A stretch of DNA of 64,000 bases from Dyadobacter sp. 50-39 (GCA_001898145.1 MKSR01000018.1:102154-166153); one strand, 5' to 3'; positions 43,928 through 53,886 are shown, counted from the first letter of the stretch. Program-made: numbers and translations. Notes: generated by a model from the letters alone, not told the origin.

Positions 43928-45199
43928 ATGCCCGTTCTTACCGTTTTTTACATTAAGCTGCTCATCAACCTTGCATTGACAATCGGAATTATCTGGACCA
44001 TCAGCCGTTCGGATCTTTTTTCAAAATGGCAGCAGGAAAACGATAAACTGATTTTCACTTTGGGTTTTGTGCTGTTCCGGCTCATTCCCTGGATCGGCAT
44101 TTTCCTCATCATCAACGAGGAGCCGCGGGGCGATATCCCTTTCTTTTTCTATAAAGCCGAGGGCGCTAAGGCCGGCGGCTTCGTTTACCGTGATTTCTGG
44201 TCGTACCACGCCCCGCTGTATGCTTACATTATCAGCATTCCCGTGTGGGTCTGGCACAATGCCCGGGCGATCGTGCTCTTCATGGTGCTGATGGAAACCG
44301 CCATTCTCTGGCTGACTTACGATACTTATAAAAGTAAAAGCCCGAAGGCATTGCAGCTGGCTACTATTTATTATATGCTTCCGGCGGCATTTATGTACAT
44401 TCTGGTGGATGGCCAGGAAGAAGTCTGGTTCTGGGGCGCAGCGCTGCTCATCTGGCGTTACACCATTAAAAACAGGAGCAACTACGAGGTCGGCATCGGA
44501 CTTTTGTATGCGATGACGTTGCTCACGATCAAGGTTACATTCATATTCCTGCTTCCTGCATTGCTCGTGATGGTCAAAAAACCGGTCAAAATGCTGCTGG
44601 TCATGGCGGCGATCGGCTTACCGGCCGTGGGTTTTCTGTACTGGCAAATCGGTGACCTATTCCTGATGCCCATCCGGCATACCGAGCAGCTGATGACGCC
44701 CAATCTCTTCTCGGTTCTCCGGCCATTTGTGGAAATAGTTTTTCATGTAGATGCGAAGAAATCGACGTTGGTCAACTGGTTCGGGCTGTTGTTTACGGTG
44801 TTCATTCCGGTCTATATGGCAGTCAAAGCACGGCACCGGCACATCAGCGAAGTGTTACCGGGCATTTTCATTGCTTGCTTCGTGTGTATGATGCTCTTCC
44901 AGGCCAGCGCGATGGGCGCATATGTGATCGCCTACCTGATGGCCGTTTTGTTTGAAATCATCGATATCCGCAAAACTGCTCATGTAGCGGTGCTGCTCGC
45001 ATTGAACTGGCTCACGGTGGTGCAGCCGTTTGTTTGGGTGTATATCAAACAACCTGCGTACACCTCGCTGAGCATGTTTGCCAATGCGTCCTACCTCTTT
45101 GAATACGTGCTCCAAATCCTGAATGTGCTGTGCTTCCTTTGGATTTTGCGCGAAACCTATCGTAAGGTCGTCTACTCCCAAACCCCGGCAATGGCATGA
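43928..45199 (+). CDS. polytopic membrane protein, GT-C-like (first paralogue)
   Basis: A 423-residue membrane protein with about ten hydrophobic segments. It shares several motifs with the next gene: acidic residues in the first extracytoplasmic loop, VYRDFWSYHAPLYAY (near 85), VDGQEEVWFWGAALL, and a Pro-containing ILRQ-like HTEQLMTPNLFSVLRPF. The architecture suggests a polyprenyl-phosphate-sugar-dependent glycosyltransferase (inference). A -7 box TAAGTTTG (43896-43903) places the transcript start near 43910, selecting the ATG at 43928. It overlaps the next gene by 4 bp (ATGA). Confidence 0.78.
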   Translation: MPVLTVFYIKLLINLALTIGIIWTISRSDLFSKWQQENDKLIFTLGFVLFRLIPWIGIFLIINEEPRGDIPFFFYKAEGAKAGGFVYRDFWSYHAPLYAYIISIPVWVWHNARAIVLFMVLMETAILWLTYDTYKSKSPKALQLATIYYMLPAAFMYILVDGQEEVWFWGAALLIWRYTIKNRSNYEVGIGLLYAMTLLTIKVTFIFLLPALLVMVKKPVKMLLVMAAIGLPAVGFLYWQIGDLFLMPIRHTEQLMTPNLFSVLRPFVEIVFHVDAKKSTLVNWFGLLFTVFIPVYMAVKARHRHISEVLPGIFIACFVCMMLFQASAMGAYVIAYLMAVLFEIIDIRKTAHVAVLLALNWLTVVQPFVWVYIKQPAYTSLSMFANASYLFEYVLQILNVLCFLWILRETYRKVVYSQTPAMA

Positions 45200-46437
45200 G
45201 TATAGTACTTGCCAAAACCGCCATCAGCATTGCCGCATTGTTGGTTACCGCAGCATTGCTATTCAAAAGGGAAGCATTAACCGCCTGGCTTGAAAAGAAA
45301 TCCGCTAATGCAGTGCTGTCAGTGGCCTGGGTATTGCTGCGGTTGCTTCCGTTTGTCGCCGTGTACCTGGTCGCCAATATGGAACCCACTTCGGATGTGA
45401 ATGGCTTCTGGGATGAAGGAAGCAAGGCTTCGATGGGCCAGGTGGTGTACCGCGACTTCTGGTCGCCCTACTCGCCGCTTTACGCCTATTTCCTCGGCAT
45501 CTGGCTCAAACTGTGGTACAGCCCGAAAATGATCGTACTCACCATGGCGGCAATGGACGGCGTTGCATTGCTTGTTTCCTATCACTTTTTCAGGCCATTC
45601 CAATCACGCGGTACCTTTCTGTTCCGTGCGCTCATTTACCTGCTCTTGCCCGGCTCACTCGTACTGTGCGTGATCGGCGCGCAGGAAGACGTCTGGATGT
45701 GGCTTTTCGTTATCCTTGCTTACCTCGTACGCGAGCGCACCTTGCGCGTGGAATGGTACGCGATCATTCTGGCGATTGGCCTGTTGATGACCAAAGCTAT
45801 TTTCGTGCTGATCCTGGTGCCGCTGTTTTTATTGGAAAAACAAAAAGTACGCTTCGTCATTCCCATTGCCGTCATCGGCATCATATCCCTTGCCATTCTT
45901 TACCCGCTCGTCGGACTGGAATTCATGCAGCCGCTGGACGAAGCCCAAACCCTGCGCGCACCCAACATTCCTTCCATACTTAATCCCTGGTTCTACAATT
46001 CCATTGGCGTCGGAGAGAAGTTCTGGAACTGGATCGGCCTGGTGGCATCGGTAGGATTGGCGTGCATTTCAGCGTGGCGCCTGCGGAATGCCGATTTCCG
46101 GGTAATGCTTTCAAAAGTTTGGGTCGTTCTGTATGCTACGATGATGATCGTACAGCAGAGCGCTTACAGCAACTACATCTTCCTTTTCCTGCTCCCGCTG
46201 GTATTCTATGTGATTGACTGGAAGAGCAGAACACAGGTTACGATCCTTTTCGTATTCAATCTGCTTTGTGTGGTACATCCGTCTTACTGGTGGCGGCTCG
46301 GGATGCCCTGCTATATGACGCCTTCGGATACGGCTGCATCTTCCGAACTGTTGATCGACTACGCCATGCAGACGGCCATCGTAGTGCTTACCGGCTATTT
46401 TATCTGGCTTGCATTTCCCAAAAAGCGCGAAGTTTAA
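45196..46437 (+). CDS. polytopic membrane protein, GT-C-like (second paralogue)
   Basis: A 413-residue membrane protein, paralogous to the gene before it: VVYRDFWSPYSPLYAYFLG corresponds to VYRDFWSYHAPLYAY, VIGAQEDVWMWLFVIL to VDGQEEVWFWGAALL, and EAQTLRAPNIPSILNPW to HTEQLMTPNLFSVLRPF. About ten hydrophobic segments. The conserved acidic and aromatic loop residues argue for a common enzymatic role. Start overlaps the stop of the first paralogue, so the two are translated together and may act as a pair. Confidence 0.78.
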   Translation: MSIVLAKTAISIAALLVTAALLFKREALTAWLEKKSANAVLSVAWVLLRLLPFVAVYLVANMEPTSDVNGFWDEGSKASMGQVVYRDFWSPYSPLYAYFLGIWLKLWYSPKMIVLTMAAMDGVALLVSYHFFRPFQSRGTFLFRALIYLLLPGSLVLCVIGAQEDVWMWLFVILAYLVRERTLRVEWYAIILAIGLLMTKAIFVLILVPLFLLEKQKVRFVIPIAVIGIISLAILYPLVGLEFMQPLDEAQTLRAPNIPSILNPWFYNSIGVGEKFWNWIGLVASVGLACISAWRLRNADFRVMLSKVWVVLYATMMIVQQSAYSNYIFLFLLPLVFYVIDWKSRTQVTILFVFNLLCVVHPSYWWRLGMPCYMTPSDTAASSELLIDYAMQTAIVVLTGYFIWLAFPKKREV

Positions 46438-46499
46438 CTTTCTTTAACGGCGCACATTCCATAGCGGATTTTACATTTGGGAACAACAAAACAGCCCGA

Positions 46500-47831
46500 A
46501 TGCAACCCGTAGACCGGCATACCCTGCACGAACTCCAACTCCTGCCCGAAAACAACCGCGCTGCCAGTATCCTCGCATTCTACGACCGTACCCAAACTTT
46601 GGGCGGTGCCGATTACCTCAAAGGCATTATTACAAAACCGAAAACGACGCTCGACGAGGTCCTGCGTTTTCAGACATTACTCCAAGCGATGGCAGTCGAG
46701 CCGGCAGCCTGGCAGGTCGACATCGCCAGGGCGTACGCGCTGGCAGCGGAAACATATTATGCATTGAGTGTGGCACACTCGATGTCGCAGGATGTGGTCA
46801 TCCATTGGCTCGATACGTGGTGGTATTCGGTTCGTAACAAAGCAGAATATTACCGTGTGCAAAGCGGTGTGCTGGCCACATTACGACTGGTAAGGGCCAT
46901 ACAAAAAACTCTGAACAACCTGTCGGAAACAGCTATACCCGCCGAAATAGAAGAAGACCTCACCAGGATCCGCAAATTCATCTCCTCCCCTCTGTTATCG
47001 ATATTTTTAAAGAAAAAGGACGACCAACTGTCCAATGCCTCCATATTCTATCTCGACTACCATTTACGGGTCAGCCACAAAGAAGCATTCCGGCACACGT
47101 TGGATACGCTGTACAAGCTCGATGCCTGCCTCGCGATCGTCAAAGCCGCCCATCATCACCAGCTCGCATTTCCGGTATTCGATTCACACAACTTCCACGC
47201 CGAGGCAGCCTGGCATCCGCTGATCACCAATGCGGTTGCCAATGATTTAGAACTCGACAACCCGGTATGTATCCTCACGGGCGCCAATACGAGCGGTAAG
47301 ACGACATTTCTGAAAACCTGCGGCATTATGGTCTACCTCGCACATCTGGGCTGGCCTGTGCCCGCGAAATCGCTGCAACTACCGTTTATCGACCGGCTCT
47401 TTACTTCCATCCATCTTTCTGATGATCTCGACCATGGTTTCAGCCATTTTTATAATGAAATGATGCGTATCAAACAGATTTCAGAGGCATTGAGCAGAGG
47501 CGAAAAGTGCCTTGTGGTCGTGGACGAGTTGTTCCGCGGTACCAATCAGGAAGATGCGCTGCATTGTTCCAAAACGGTACTCGATGGCTTTTCGAACTTC
47601 GATGGTTCGTTCTTTCTTGTATCCACGCACATTCACGAGCTCATCACCCATTACGCGGGACATTCCAGGATCAGCTTCCGGTGTTTCCGAACCCATATCA
47701 TCGAAAATCAATTTCACAATACATTCAAAATTGAACCAGGGGCCGCGTTCGAGAAGGTAGGCAGGCTTATTATGGACCAAACAGGCGTGACCGAATTGCT
47801 CCAAAATGCAAAAAGGCCCCCATCGGAATGA
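46500..47831 (+). CDS. MutS-family (domain V) ATPase
   Basis: A 443-residue protein with the MutS core/clamp region and C-terminal ABC-type ATPase but no mismatch-recognition domain. Walker A GANTSGKTTFLK (near 263), the signature-like STHLSDDLDHGFSHFYNEM region (in the form SIHLSDDLDHGFSHF), and Walker B CLVVVDELFRGTNQEDA. Such short MutS homologues are common in Bacteroidota; a role in recombination control or repair is inferred only. A -7 box TACATTTG (46472-46479) supports the ATG at 46500 over a much longer open frame that runs back into the preceding gene. Confidence 0.85.
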   Translation: MQPVDRHTLHELQLLPENNRAASILAFYDRTQTLGGADYLKGIITKPKTTLDEVLRFQTLLQAMAVEPAAWQVDIARAYALAAETYYALSVAHSMSQDVVIHWLDTWWYSVRNKAEYYRVQSGVLATLRLVRAIQKTLNNLSETAIPAEIEEDLTRIRKFISSPLLSIFLKKKDDQLSNASIFYLDYHLRVSHKEAFRHTLDTLYKLDACLAIVKAAHHHQLAFPVFDSHNFHAEAAWHPLITNAVANDLELDNPVCILTGANTSGKTTFLKTCGIMVYLAHLGWPVPAKSLQLPFIDRLFTSIHLSDDLDHGFSHFYNEMMRIKQISEALSRGEKCLVVVDELFRGTNQEDALHCSKTVLDGFSNFDGSFFLVSTHIHELITHYAGHSRISFRCFRTHIIENQFHNTFKIEPGAAFEKVGRLIMDQTGVTELLQNAKRPPSE

Positions 47832-47862
47832 GAGCCCTTCGCTAATTAGTATTTCAAATACA

Positions 47863-49155
47863 TTATTCGATTACATCAAAGCCGCAGAAAGGCACCAGAA
47901 CGGCCGGTATCTTCACGGTTCCATCCGGCTGCTGGTTGTTTTCCAGCAATGCGGCCAGGATGCGCGGCAATGCTAACGCGGAGCCGTTCAATGTATGGAG
48001 CAACTGTGTTTTCTTGTCGGCGTTCTTGTAACGAAGTTTCAGGCGGTTGGCCTGGTAGGTTTCAAAATTTGAAACTGAACTGCATTCCAGCCAGCGCTGC
48101 TGACCGGCCGACCATACTTCGAAATCGTAGGTCAATGCTGACGTGAATCCCATGTCACCGCCACACAAGCGCAGAATGCGGTAAGGCAATTCCAGCTTTT
48201 CAAGCAGGCTTTTTACGTGCTCCACCATCTCGTCGAGCGCTTTGTACGATTCTTCCGGCTTGTTGATCTGCACGATTTCAACTTTGTCGAACTGGTGCAA
48301 ACGGTTCAGTCCGCGTACGTGCGCGCCCCAGCTACCCGCCTCCCTGCGGAAACACGGCGTGAATGCGGCATTTTTAACCGGTAATTCGCTTTCCTGCACG
48401 ATTACATCGCGATACAGGTTGGTAACCGGCACTTCGGCAGTGGGGATCAGGTACAGATCATCCACAGTGGCGTGGTACATCTGGCCTTCCTTATCCGGCA
48501 ACTGCCCTGTGGCAAAACCTGAATCTGCATTCACGACAATCGGCGGTTGTATTTCGGTATAACCTGCATTGCCCGCCTCGCTGAGGAAGAACGCGATCAT
48601 AGCCCGTTGCAATCTTGCGGCCTTGCCTTTGTAGACAGGAAAACCTGCGCCGGTAATCTTGTTACCCAATTCAAAATCGATGATCGGGGCCTGGCTGCCG
48701 CCCAGCTTCCTGATCAAATCCCAGTGAGGCAATGCGCCTTCATGCAATTCCGGTTTGACACCGGCTTCCAGGACGGTCACATTGTCTTCGGCTGTCCGGC
48801 CTTCGGGAACACTTTCGTGCGGGAGGTTCGGCAGCTTCACGAGCTCTTGCAGCAGCGTGTCTTCAAACGCCTTGTGCTCCTCTTCCAATGCCTTGGAGCG
48901 CTCCTTCAATGCGGCCGTGTCGGCTTTGGCAGCTTCTGCCTCGGCCTTCTGCCCGGCCTTCATCAAGGCACCGATTTCCTTCGCCTTATTGTTGGAAGCT
49001 GCCAGCACATCATCCAGGTCCTGTTGGATCTGCCGGCGCTTTCCATCGAGCTCTATAATGCGGTCTACCGCCTGCTCGGCGTCTTTGAAATGCTTTTTAG
49101 TTAATCCCGCGATGGTTAGTTCGCGGTTTTCACGGATAAAATTGGTTTGTAACAT
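47863..49155 (-). CDS. serS: serine--tRNA ligase
   Basis: Class II synthetase charging tRNA-Ser. 430 residues: an N-terminal antiparallel coiled coil (about 25-105; KRRQIQQDLDDVLAASNNKAK), then the catalytic domain with motif 2 FTPCFRREAGSWG, the serine pocket TAEVPVTNLYRD, and motif 3 LNGSALALPRILAALLENNQ near the C-terminus. Full length. It follows lysC by 54 bp on the same strand. Confidence 0.96.
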   Translation of the reverse strand: MLQTNFIRENRELTIAGLTKKHFKDAEQAVDRIIELDGKRRQIQQDLDDVLAASNNKAKEIGALMKAGQKAEAEAAKADTAALKERSKALEEEHKAFEDTLLQELVKLPNLPHESVPEGRTAEDNVTVLEAGVKPELHEGALPHWDLIRKLGGSQAPIIDFELGNKITGAGFPVYKGKAARLQRAMIAFFLSEAGNAGYTEIQPPIVVNADSGFATGQLPDKEGQMYHATVDDLYLIPTAEVPVTNLYRDVIVQESELPVKNAAFTPCFRREAGSWGAHVRGLNRLHQFDKVEIVQINKPEESYKALDEMVEHVKSLLEKLELPYRILRLCGGDMGFTSALTYDFEVWSAGQQRWLECSSVSNFETYQANRLKLRYKNADKKTQLLHTLNGSALALPRILAALLENNQQPDGTVKIPAVLVPFCGFDVIE

Positions 49156-49209
49156 GGGCTGTCGGCTGTCGGCCCTCGGCGATCAGCTTTTATGTTTAAT
49201 AAGTTTTGA

Positions 49210-50568
49210 TCAGGGAGCCGTGAAAATGTCCTTCATCGCGTCCTCGTAAAAGAACAGGCGCTCGTTCAGGACATTCAATGCTTCCGCTTTGTATTTTGAA
49301 TGGATCAGCAGTGAGAGGTTATGCTCCGACGCACCGTACGAAATCATTCGTATAGGGATGTTTTTCATTGCATCCAGCACTTTCAGGGCGATACCTTCCT
49401 TGTCGGCGCTGAAATTACCCACGATACAAATGATGTTCTGGTCGCGGTCATGCTCTTCCAAATCAGCAAATTCACGCAATTCGGCACTGATCTGTTCCAG
49501 GTTTTCGGAGTTATCGATCGTTACCGACACCGACACTTCGGAGGTCGTGATCATATCCACTGGTGTTTTATATTTTTCGAAGATCTCAAACACCCTGCGC
49601 AGGAAGCCATATGCATTCAGCATACGGGTCGAGTGAATGTAGATCGCCGTGATATTGTCCTTAGCGGCAATAGCTTTGATATCCCGGTCCGAAGTCTGGG
49701 TCGCGATAAGGGTTCCCGGAGCTTCCGGCTGCATGGTGTTTTTCAAACGAACCGGTACACCGCGCAATTTGGCTGGGGTAATGGTGCTCGGATGCAAAAT
49801 TTTCGCACCGAAATAAGCCAGCTCGGCCGCCTCTTCGAACGTCAGCTCGCGGATCGGGAAGGTGCGTTTCACAATGCGCGGGTCATTGTTGTGCATACCA
49901 TCGATGTCGGTCCAGATCTGGATTTCGTCGGCACGAATGGCGCCGCCGATCAATGAGGCCGTATAATCGGAACCACCTCTTTTCAGGTTATCGACTTCCT
50001 CGCGTGGGTTGCGGCAAATGAAGCCCTGGGTAACGATGGTCTGCTTGTCGGTATATTGGTTCAAAATCGTCACCAGTTTCTCCTCGATCGTCGCCAGTTC
50101 AGGCTCTCCGTCGGCGTCAATGCGCATAAAATCCAGTGCAGGCAGCAATACCGAGCTTTCGCCTTTTTCTTCCAGGTAAGCCTGGAACATTTTGGTACTC
50201 AATATCTCACCTTCCGCAACGAGTTCTTTCTCCTGCTTGATGGTAAAAGGCTTTACGCTTACCACTGATTTAATGAATCCGAATTCCGAATCCACAATCT
50301 GCTGACCTGCCGCCAAACCCTCGGAAGTAGCATATAATTCCTTGATAAACAAGTCGTAGTGATTTTTCAATTCTTCAATCAAAGCCGTAGCCTTGGCATC
50401 GTCGTACGACTTGGCTGCTTCTCCGATAGCGATCAGCGCGTTGGTAGAGCCCGACAAAGCCGACAATACCACAATTTTACGATTAGGATCATTGTTGAGG
50501 AGTTCGCGGATTGAGTGCATACGCTCAGGCTTCCCTACCGAAGTGCCGCCAAATTTCCAGACTTGCAT
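49210..50568 (-). CDS. lysC: aspartate kinase
   Basis: Phosphorylates aspartate, the first step to lysine, threonine and methionine. The 452-residue monofunctional enzyme starts MQVWKFGGTSVGKPERM (the phosphate loop), has GGSDYTASLIGGAI and WTDIDGMHNNDPR in the kinase domain and two C-terminal ACT domains (ITAIYIHSTRML, ENIICIVG-like NIICIVGNFSADKEG). ACT domains normally carry feedback inhibition. There is no fused homoserine dehydrogenase. Inverted octamer repeats lie directly upstream. Confidence 0.96.
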   Translation of the reverse strand: MQVWKFGGTSVGKPERMHSIRELLNNDPNRKIVVLSALSGSTNALIAIGEAAKSYDDAKATALIEELKNHYDLFIKELYATSEGLAAGQQIVDSEFGFIKSVVSVKPFTIKQEKELVAEGEILSTKMFQAYLEEKGESSVLLPALDFMRIDADGEPELATIEEKLVTILNQYTDKQTIVTQGFICRNPREEVDNLKRGGSDYTASLIGGAIRADEIQIWTDIDGMHNNDPRIVKRTFPIRELTFEEAAELAYFGAKILHPSTITPAKLRGVPVRLKNTMQPEAPGTLIATQTSDRDIKAIAAKDNITAIYIHSTRMLNAYGFLRRVFEIFEKYKTPVDMITTSEVSVSVTIDNSENLEQISAELREFADLEEHDRDQNIICIVGNFSADKEGIALKVLDAMKNIPIRMISYGASEHNLSLLIHSKYKAEALNVLNERLFFYEDAMKDIFTAP

Positions 50569-50577
50569 AGTTAATTA

Positions 50578-50727
50578 TGAATGATTGAATGATTGAATGG
50601 GTAATGACCGAATGACCGAATGATTGAATGATTGAATGACTAAATATTTCAGCAATAAATTAAGTCATGAATTCTGTCGCTGAACAGTGACACGCCCCAC
50701 TCAATCATTCAATCATTCAGTCATTCA
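50578..50727. repeat. inverted clusters of an 8-bp tandem repeat (GAATGATT)
   Basis: From 50578 to 50640 the octamer GAATGATT and its variants GAATGACC, GAATGACT occur in tandem, with one interruption (gggtaatgacc). At 50700-50727 the same octamer recurs in the opposite orientation (CAATCATT CAGTCATT). The two blocks can pair over about 18-24 bp across a loop of roughly 60 bases. The right block runs into the ribH end and encodes its last codons. Confidence 0.85.
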
Positions 50728-51214
50728 AAATTAGATTTTTAAGCCCGATCATCTTAACTGCCGTGATCGCTGCCTCATCGCCTTTGTTACCATGTACGCC
50801 GCCCGCACGATCCAGTGCTTGTTCCATATTATTAGGAGTCAATACACCGAAAATCACCGGCTTGTCGAATTTCAGGCTCACGTTGGTAATGCCTTGTGCT
50901 ACTGCGTGATTAATGTAATCGTTGTGCTTGGTTTCGCCCTGTATTACCACGCCCAATGCGATTACCGCATCGATGTCGGCGCGTTGGGCAAACCATTGCG
51001 AGGCCATCGTAAGCTCGAAACTTCCCGGAACATTACCTCTGACGATATTCGCCGGGTCCGCCCCGTAGGTAATGAGGGTTTGATAGGCTCCTTCGAAAAG
51101 TTTCCCGGTTACTTCGCTGTTCCATTCGGCTACAACGATCGCGAATTTTTTGTTGCTGATATCCGGAAGTCCTTCCGTGGTGAATACGCTCAGATTTTTA
51201 TCGGCACTGGACAT
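50717..51214 (-). CDS. ribH: 6,7-dimethyl-8-ribityllumazine synthase
   Basis: Penultimate enzyme of riboflavin synthesis, usually an icosahedral 60-mer. The 165 residues include FAIVVAEWNSEVTGKL, VPGSFELTMASQWFA, LGVVIQGETKHNDYI (with the catalytic His) and GVLTPNNMEQALDRAGG with GNKGDEAA. The last three codons plus stop lie within the octamer repeat block. The gap to lysC is 148 bp, so co-transcription is possible but the hairpin may interfere. Confidence 0.96.
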   Translation of the reverse strand: MSSADKNLSVFTTEGLPDISNKKFAIVVAEWNSEVTGKLFEGAYQTLITYGADPANIVRGNVPGSFELTMASQWFAQRADIDAVIALGVVIQGETKHNDYINHAVAQGITNVSLKFDKPVIFGVLTPNNMEQALDRAGGVHGNKGDEAAITAVKMIGLKNLILND

Positions 51215-51274
51215 TGATTTTCAAGGGGTTTATGAAAAACAGGTATGATTCAATTTTTGGGATTCAATGAATAA

Positions 51275-51310
51275 AAAAAGGATAAAACCGAGGTCGGCTT
51301 TATCCTTTTT
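51275..51310. terminator. terminator between TPR gene and ribH
   Basis: AAAAAGGATAAA-CCG pairs with CGG-TTTATCCTTTTT across a short loop, with A and T tracts on both sides. It lies downstream of the TPR gene (minus strand) and before ribH, so ribH should have its own promoter. Confidence 0.88.
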
Positions 51311-51331
51311 CAGAAACAGAATGGTTAACCA

Positions 51332-52033
51332 TTATTTGCCGACCTGTCCCTCTAATAATCCCATATATTTCTTGGCGTTCACCACTTCCGATGAAAGCGG
51401 GAACTCATCCACAACACGTTTATAGGTAGCAATTGCATCAGCAGGCTGGTTAGCCTTCTCCTGAGCGAGCGCCAATTTCATCAGATAAACCGGTGTAAAA
51501 TATTCATTCTTCTCATAATCAGCAGCTTTCTGATAGTAAGAAATCGCGTCAGCAGGCTGATTTTTTTCGAGGTAAGCGTCACCGATGAGTGATTGCGCAC
51601 GAGCGTGGATCAGCAGATCGGAAGAGCTGAATGATTGCAAACGGCTGATAGCGTCATCGTATTTGCCTTGTTTCAGCAAAGCCACACCAGCATAGAAGCT
51701 CGCGAGGTTGCTTGCATCGGTTCCTTTGTAATTATCAGCGATTGAAATAAGCCCTTCGTTACCTCCCGCTCCATTTAACGCCTTCTGCAATGAATCTGCT
51801 TCAAAATCGTAAACGACACTTGCAAGAGCATTCTGCGCTGTTCCTTCCTGCGTGCTAATGTAAGCGCGGTAACCAGCGAATGCTGCGATAGCGACTACAA
51901 TAGCTCCTCCGATACCCAAAACAACCTTGCGGTTCTTTAAGAAAAAAACCTCAGCTTTATTGATCTGACCCGCTAATGCCTCCGGAGATTCGATGATTTC
52001 AATCCCGGGTTCGCCCGGATTTTTCTTGCTCAT
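51332..52033 (-). CDS. membrane-anchored TPR protein (YfgM-like)
   Basis: A 233-residue protein. An N-terminal cytoplasmic stretch (about 40 residues) precedes one membrane helix (VVLGIGGAIVVAIAAFAGYRAY near 40-60, in part), then three or four tetratricopeptide repeats on the periplasmic side (AGVALLKQGKYDDAISRLQSF, AYLEKNQPADAISYYQKAADY, in part). This matches the YfgM/tetratricopeptide_2-like layout linked to the SecYEG translocon in E. coli. The ATG at 52033 is chosen because the promoter at 52058-52086 would start transcription near 52051. Confidence 0.82.
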   Translation of the reverse strand: MSKKNPGEPGIEIIESPEALAGQINKAEVFFLKNRKVVLGIGGAIVVAIAAFAGYRAYISTQEGTAQNALASVVYDFEADSLQKALNGAGGNEGLISIADNYKGTDASNLASFYAGVALLKQGKYDDAISRLQSFSSSDLLIHARAQSLIGDAYLEKNQPADAISYYQKAADYEKNEYFTPVYLMKLALAQEKANQPADAIATYKRVVDEFPLSSEVVNAKKYMGLLEGQVGK

Positions 52034-52057
52034 ATCAATTAATTCGATTTTGGAGTG

Positions 52058-52086
52058 CAAAGTTATGAAAAATTGATTAAGTCAAA
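52058..52086 (-). promoter_or_regulatory. promoter of the TPR gene
   Basis: On the minus strand TAACTTTG (52065-52058); TTTG (52086-52083) is 17 bp and a TTG (52090-52088) 22 bp upstream. Either spacing is a little off the optimum. The predicted leader is about 18 nt. Confidence 0.5.
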
Positions 52087-52274
52087 ACAAGTTAGGAGAC
52101 AATTCTTTAAGTTATATATTTCCCGCCAACCATTAGTTAACGAATGGCTTATGGTGACAAATACGTTTCGAGCCGTTTGATTTGTCAGTCAATACATTAA
52201 CGCTTTCCCCCGAAAAACAAAAACTGCGCGGCAACCGAAGTCACCGCGCAGCATGCTATTATTACGCTTATATA

Positions 52275-53576
52275 TTAGTACAATGGATATTGTTTCATCC
52301 ATTCGTTCACCTCTGTTTTCACCGCAGCGATTTTCGCATCGTTGTCGTTGTTGACCAAAACGGTATCTACCAGGTCAACGATGCGCTCCATATCCGCCTC
52401 AACCAAACCACGGGTTGTCATTGCGGCTGTGCCTACACGCATCCCTGACGTTACCATCGGCGATTTGTCGTCGAAAGGCACCATGTTCTTATTAATGGTA
52501 ATGTCCGCTTTGATCAATGTATTTTCAGCGAGTTTACCAGTCAAACCTGATTCTACACCATTCTTCGTACGCAGGTCGATCAGCATCAGGTGGTTGTCGG
52601 TACCGCCTGAGATAATGCGGTAACCTTTGTCAACGAATGCCTTGGCCATGGCTTGTGCATTTTTGGCAACCTGGGTAGCGTAGTTATAATATCCTTCGCT
52701 CAATGCTTCACCGAATGCAACGGCTTTGGCAGCTATAATGTGCTCCAAAGGCCCGCCTTGTGTACCCGGGAAAACGCCCGAATCCAACAATGACGACATG
52801 GTACGCAGCTGGCCTTTCGGAGTTTTGATACCGAACGGGTTTTCGAAGTCGTTGCGCATCATGATCACACCGCCGCGTGGTCCGCGAAGGGTCTTGTGCG
52901 TAGTAGTAGTAACAATGTGGCAGTGATCGAACGGATCTTTCAAAAGGCCTTTGGCGATCAAGCCGGCAGGGTGGGAAATATCTGCCATCAGCAATGCACC
53001 GATTTTGTCGGCCACGGCACGTAGACGCTCGTAGTCCCAGTCACGGCTATACGCAGACGCGCCGCAGATCAATAGTTTCGGACGCTCTTTCAATGCAGTT
53101 TCCTCCACTTTATCCCAGTCGATCAGACCAGTTTCTGCTTCTACGCCATAGAATACAGGCTGAAAATATTTACCTGAAATGTTAACAGGAGAACCATGCG
53201 TAAGGTGACCGCCGTGCGCGAGGTTGAAACCCATGATCTTGTCGCCGGGGTTCAAACAAGCAAGAAAAACGGCCGTATTGGCTTGTGCTCCCGAATGTGG
53301 CTGTACGTTGGCCCACGTAGCACCGAAAAGTTCTTTCAAACGGTCGATCGCGATCTGCTCGATTTCGTCAACAACCTCGCAACCGCCATAGTAACGCTTG
53401 CCAGGAAGGCCTTCCGCATATTTATTGGTCAACACACTGCCTGACGCCTCCATCACCTGGCGTGACGTAAAGTTTTCAGATGCGATCAGTTCGATACCAG
53501 ACTCCTGGCGATGTTTTTCTCTGTTGATCAGATCAAAAATGGCGGTGTCGCGTTCAACGCTGGTGAGTGTAGACAT
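52275..53576 (-). CDS. glyA: serine hydroxymethyltransferase
   Basis: PLP enzyme that converts serine and tetrahydrofolate to glycine and methylene-tetrahydrofolate. From the ATG at 53576 it has 433 residues. Motifs: [43 protein letters not shown], and the PLP-Lys in [15 protein letters not shown]. An open frame 28 codons longer exists but its residues are hydrophobic and unlike the family, and a -7 box TATTTTTG (53628-53621) puts the transcript start near 53615, inside that extension. Monocistronic. Confidence 0.96.
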   Translation of the reverse strand: MSTLTSVERDTAIFDLINREKHRQESGIELIASENFTSRQVMEASGSVLTNKYAEGLPGKRYYGGCEVVDEIEQIAIDRLKELFGATWANVQPHSGAQANTAVFLACLNPGDKIMGFNLAHGGHLTHGSPVNISGKYFQPVFYGVEAETGLIDWDKVEETALKERPKLLICGASAYSRDWDYERLRAVADKIGALLMADISHPAGLIAKGLLKDPFDHCHIVTTTTHKTLRGPRGGVIMMRNDFENPFGIKTPKGQLRTMSSLLDSGVFPGTQGGPLEHIIAAKAVAFGEALSEGYYNYATQVAKNAQAMAKAFVDKGYRIISGGTDNHLMLIDLRTKNGVESGLTGKLAENTLIKADITINKNMVPFDDKSPMVTSGMRVGTAAMTTRGLVEADMERIVDLVDTVLVNNDNDAKIAAVKTEVNEWMKQYPLY

Positions 53577-53886
53577 GGGATTTGTCAGAAAAAATGGTGT
53601 GATACTCTTGGAATAAGCCGCAAAAATACAAGCAATTATTTTGGAATAAAATATTAACACTTACTTTATATTTAAAGTGCGAACCGGCAGGTTGGCCCAA
53701 TGCAGCCAGATAGCCCATAGCGATGCGGCAGGCGTAATTTTAACTGTAAGTTATTTCTTAAATTATTTTAAGAATATTTGTTTTCCGTTGTACTTTTGTG
53801 GTTAAATCGTTCGTGCGTGATCGAACACATGAGTAACTTGCGGTTTAATTCTATTCACGAAACTCTTACATATTCAACATTTAGTT
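53577..53886. promoter_or_regulatory. divergent intergenic region glyA/nagB
   Basis: A 310-bp gene-free gap. It holds the glyA -7 box (TATTTTTG, minus, 53628-53621) and a -7 box for nagB (TACTTTTG, plus, 53791-53798); neither has a clear -33 box. I see no other structure in it. Confidence 0.5.
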
